From Pseudomonadota bacterium (lineage in GTDB: Bacteria; Pseudomonadota; Alphaproteobacteria; Sphingomonadales; Sphingomonadaceae): 14,581 bases of DNA. Position 1 is the stretch's first letter. Each line of letters starts with the position of its first letter. Of this stretch, positions 13,147-14,581 are shown piece by piece. The notes under the pieces are model-generated. The model had not been told where the DNA came from. It saw only the letters and a list, made by a program, of their open reading frames with translations, and made no database searches. The translations under genes were made by a program, and so were the position numbers. The stretch is taken from the NCBI GenBank assembly GCA_023413015.1, contig JAEZQR010000302.1, positions 1-14,581 on the forward strand, given 5' to 3'.

Positions 13147-13175
13147 TGACGCTCTACTAGAGCGTTTCTATCACG
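13147..13175 (+). promoter_or_regulatory. Promoter of the polysaccharide export gene with a palindromic operator in its spacer
   Basis: TTGACG (13147-13152), exactly 17 bases, then TATCAC (13170-13175). Both hexamers are good matches for a housekeeping-type promoter. Initiation near 13182 would give a leader of about 28 bases with GGAG before GTG 13210. A perfect 17-bp palindrome, ACGCTCTACTAGAGCGT (13150-13166), overlaps the -35 and fills most of the spacer, a classic place for a repressor to bind. Confidence 0.5.
13150..13166. repeat. Perfect 17-bp palindrome (8-base arms, one central base)
   Basis: ACGCTCTA and TAGAGCGT meet around a central C. In RNA it could fold as a seven-base stem with an ACT loop, followed by TTCT. 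It could therefore alternatively be a weak terminator for the small frame ending at 13122, or a copy of a dispersed intergenic repeat. Position between -35 and -10 elements favours an operator. Confidence 0.6.
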
Positions 13176-13209
13176 GCCTTAGGGTTGGGCAATTTCCTGG
13201 AGTAACATC

Positions 13210-14581
13210 GTGCAACGCCTGTGGCGGTCTGGTCTCGCGCGGCGGCTGCCGCTCAGGTGCGTGCAACTTGCGACGTCGGTTGGTCTGATCGCGCTGGCGA
13301 CGACCAGCGGGGCGCAGCAGCTCGACCCATCCATCCTGGGACGTATTCAGGGACAGCTTGGTGCTTCGTCCTCGCCTGGTCAGCAGCTCGACCGATCCCG
13401 GGCGGCCGGCGAAGCGGCCGTGCCGGCGCAGTTGCCAGCGACCACAGGACTGACGGCAGAGGAACTGGAAGTCCGGCGCCAGCGGTCCCGCGCAGAACTC
13501 AATGAGCTTTACCTTCCGTCTCCTGTCGAGATCGAATATCGGCAGCGTCTCAGCGACCCTGAGCTTCGTCAGTTCGGCTATGATTTGTTTCGCTCGACCG
13601 AGGGGGGCAGCGGTCCTCTGACCGGCGAAGTGGGCGGGAGCTATACGCTGGGCGTAGGTGACGAGCTTGTCGTTTCCTTCCAGGGTGCCACCAACGACAG
13701 CCAGACAGTTCGGGTCGACCGTGAAGGTCGCCTCGTCGTCGGCCAGTTGCGCCCCATTCGAGCCGCGGGTCGTTCGCTGGCGGCTGTGCGGTCGGAACTG
13801 GCCGCCGAAACGCGCCGGACGCTATTGGGGACCGACGTCTACGTCTCGCTCGGCTCGGTTCGGGCGATCACCGTTTTCGTCGGTGGCGAGGTAGAGCGGC
13901 CCGGCCAGTACCAGCTCACGTCACTCGGCGATGTCGCGACCGCACTGGCGCGGGCGGGCGGCATTCGCCGAACTGGCTCGCTGCGTAGCGTGCGCGTGGT
14001 CCGGGCCGGTGGCGGCACGGCCATTGTCGATCTTTATGGTCTCCTGGGTATCGGCACGCCTTCGTCTGTACGATTGCAGGATGGGGATCGGATCATCGTT
14101 CCGGTGATTGGCGGTACGGCGGCCATAACCGGCGGGGTCGCTCGTCCGGCGATCTACGAATTGCGCGGTTCCACGACCCTGAGCGAACTCACCAACTATG
14201 CTGGCGGCGCGCTGCGGCCGCGTGGATACACGGCGGCCATCAGCCGGATCGCACCCGATGGCAGCGAGTCGTTCGTGCGTGTGTCAGGCGGCAACCAGTC
14301 GATCATTGCCGGCGACGCTGTTCAGATTATTGGGGGAAGTGCCGGCGGCACCCTCAATCGGGTCACGTTGCGCGGCTATGTCCTGAACCCCGGTCCGCGT
14401 CCTCTGGCAGCCGCAGGCACAGTTCGCGAGTTGCTGGGTAAGCCGGAAGACCTTCGGCTGGGGACGTATCTGCCGATGGCGATTCTCGTCCGTCGGGATC
14501 CTCTGACCAGCGCTCGAGCGTTCGAGCCGGTCAGCCTGATCACGGCATTGCGCAACAGCCCGTCGGTGCCGCTGCGTAGCG
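13210..14581 (+). CDS. Polysaccharide export protein with multiple SLBB domains (5' part; runs off the window)
   Basis: At least 457 codons, still open at the end. A signal peptide is visible (LATSVGLIALATTSGA, likely cleavage after Ala35); it lacks a lipobox, unlike Wza lipoproteins. After a low-complexity, Gln/Arg/Glu-rich segment (about 36-140) comes a Poly_export domain (SYTLGVGDELVVSFQGATND, from residue 144). SLBB-type repeats follow: FVGGEVERPGQYQLTSLGDV (about 222 on), ITGGVARPAIYELRGSTTLS (about 306 on) and LRGYVLNPGPRPLAAAGTVR (about 387 on, incomplete). Such proteins form the outer-membrane or periplasmic conduit for exopolysaccharide or capsule. GTG 13210 is chosen because GGAG lies seven bases upstream and the signal peptide starts right there. 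It probably opens an exopolysaccharide gene cluster continuing to the right. Confidence 0.88.
   Translation, partial: MQRLWRSGLARRLPLRCVQLATSVGLIALATTSGAQQLDPSILGRIQGQLGASSSPGQQLDRSRAAGEAAVPAQLPATTGLTAEELEVRRQRSRAELNELYLPSPVEIEYRQRLSDPELRQFGYDLFRSTEGGSGPLTGEVGGSYTLGVGDELVVSFQGATNDSQTVRVDREGRLVVGQLRPIRAAGRSLAAVRSELAAETRRTLLGTDVYVSLGSVRAITVFVGGEVERPGQYQLTSLGDVATALARAGGIRRTGSLRSVRVVRAGGGTAIVDLYGLLGIGTPSSVRLQDGDRIIVPVIGGTAAITGGVARPAIYELRGSTTLSELTNYAGGALRPRGYTAAISRIAPDGSESFVRVSGGNQSIIAGDAVQIIGGSAGGTLNRVTLRGYVLNPGPRPLAAAGTVRELLGKPEDLRLGTYLPMAILVRRDPLTSARAFEPVSLITALRNSPSVPLRS

Noticed and set aside
1..14581. CRISPR arrays, tRNA or rRNA genes, insertion sequences
   Set aside because: No regularly spaced repeats, no cloverleaf-like or rRNA-like sequence, and no transposase motif or terminal repeats were seen on either strand by eye.

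Overview
The window is high-GC proteobacterial chromosome with alphaproteobacterial traits, most likely from a sphingomonad. The evidence is a gatA-gatB pair for the indirect amidation route of tRNA charging, a tspO-ubiK-ybjN run, G/C-ending codons throughout, and an exopolysaccharide export gene at the right edge. This placement rests on gene content and codon style and was not checked by a search.

Layout. 1-1819 (+) carries the 3' end of gatA and all of gatB, two subunits of the tRNA-dependent amidotransferase. 1845-2459 (+) encodes an FMN-binding split-barrel protein of the pyridoxamine-phosphate-oxidase superfamily. 2461-4176 (-) is the most unusual part: seven tandem small genes for very hydrophilic, Cys- and Trp-free, probably disordered proteins of 45-112 aa. 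They are packed as one polycistron in which the stop codon usually doubles as part of the next ribosome-binding site (TAGGAG). A near-match to the alphaproteobacterial general-stress sigma factor (EcfG) promoter, GCAAC-N16-CGTT, lies about 30 bases before the first of them. 4293-5390 (-) is a zinc-dependent aryl/benzyl-alcohol-type dehydrogenase.

5575-10673 (+) is a tight run: an RND efflux adaptor lipoprotein, an RND inner-membrane pump, a TspO/MBR membrane protein and a UbiK-type ubiquinone-biosynthesis accessory factor, each 4 to 7 bases apart. A YbjN-domain protein follows (10771-11277). No outer-membrane channel gene is next to the pump.

11309-11806 (-) is a MarR-family regulator, divergent from a branched-chain amino acid aminotransferase (11871-12758, +) across 64 bases. 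After an AT-richer intergenic stretch comes a possible small secreted protein (12919-13122). A promoter-like element with a perfect 17-bp palindrome between its -35 and -10 hexamers precedes the start of a large SLBB-domain polysaccharide export protein (13210 to beyond the end), probably the first gene of an exopolysaccharide cluster.

The housekeeping and transport genes are recognisable families. The hydrophilic-peptide operon with its stress-type promoter is the best candidate for an undescribed system. The palindrome-controlled exopolysaccharide promoter is the next most interesting signal.
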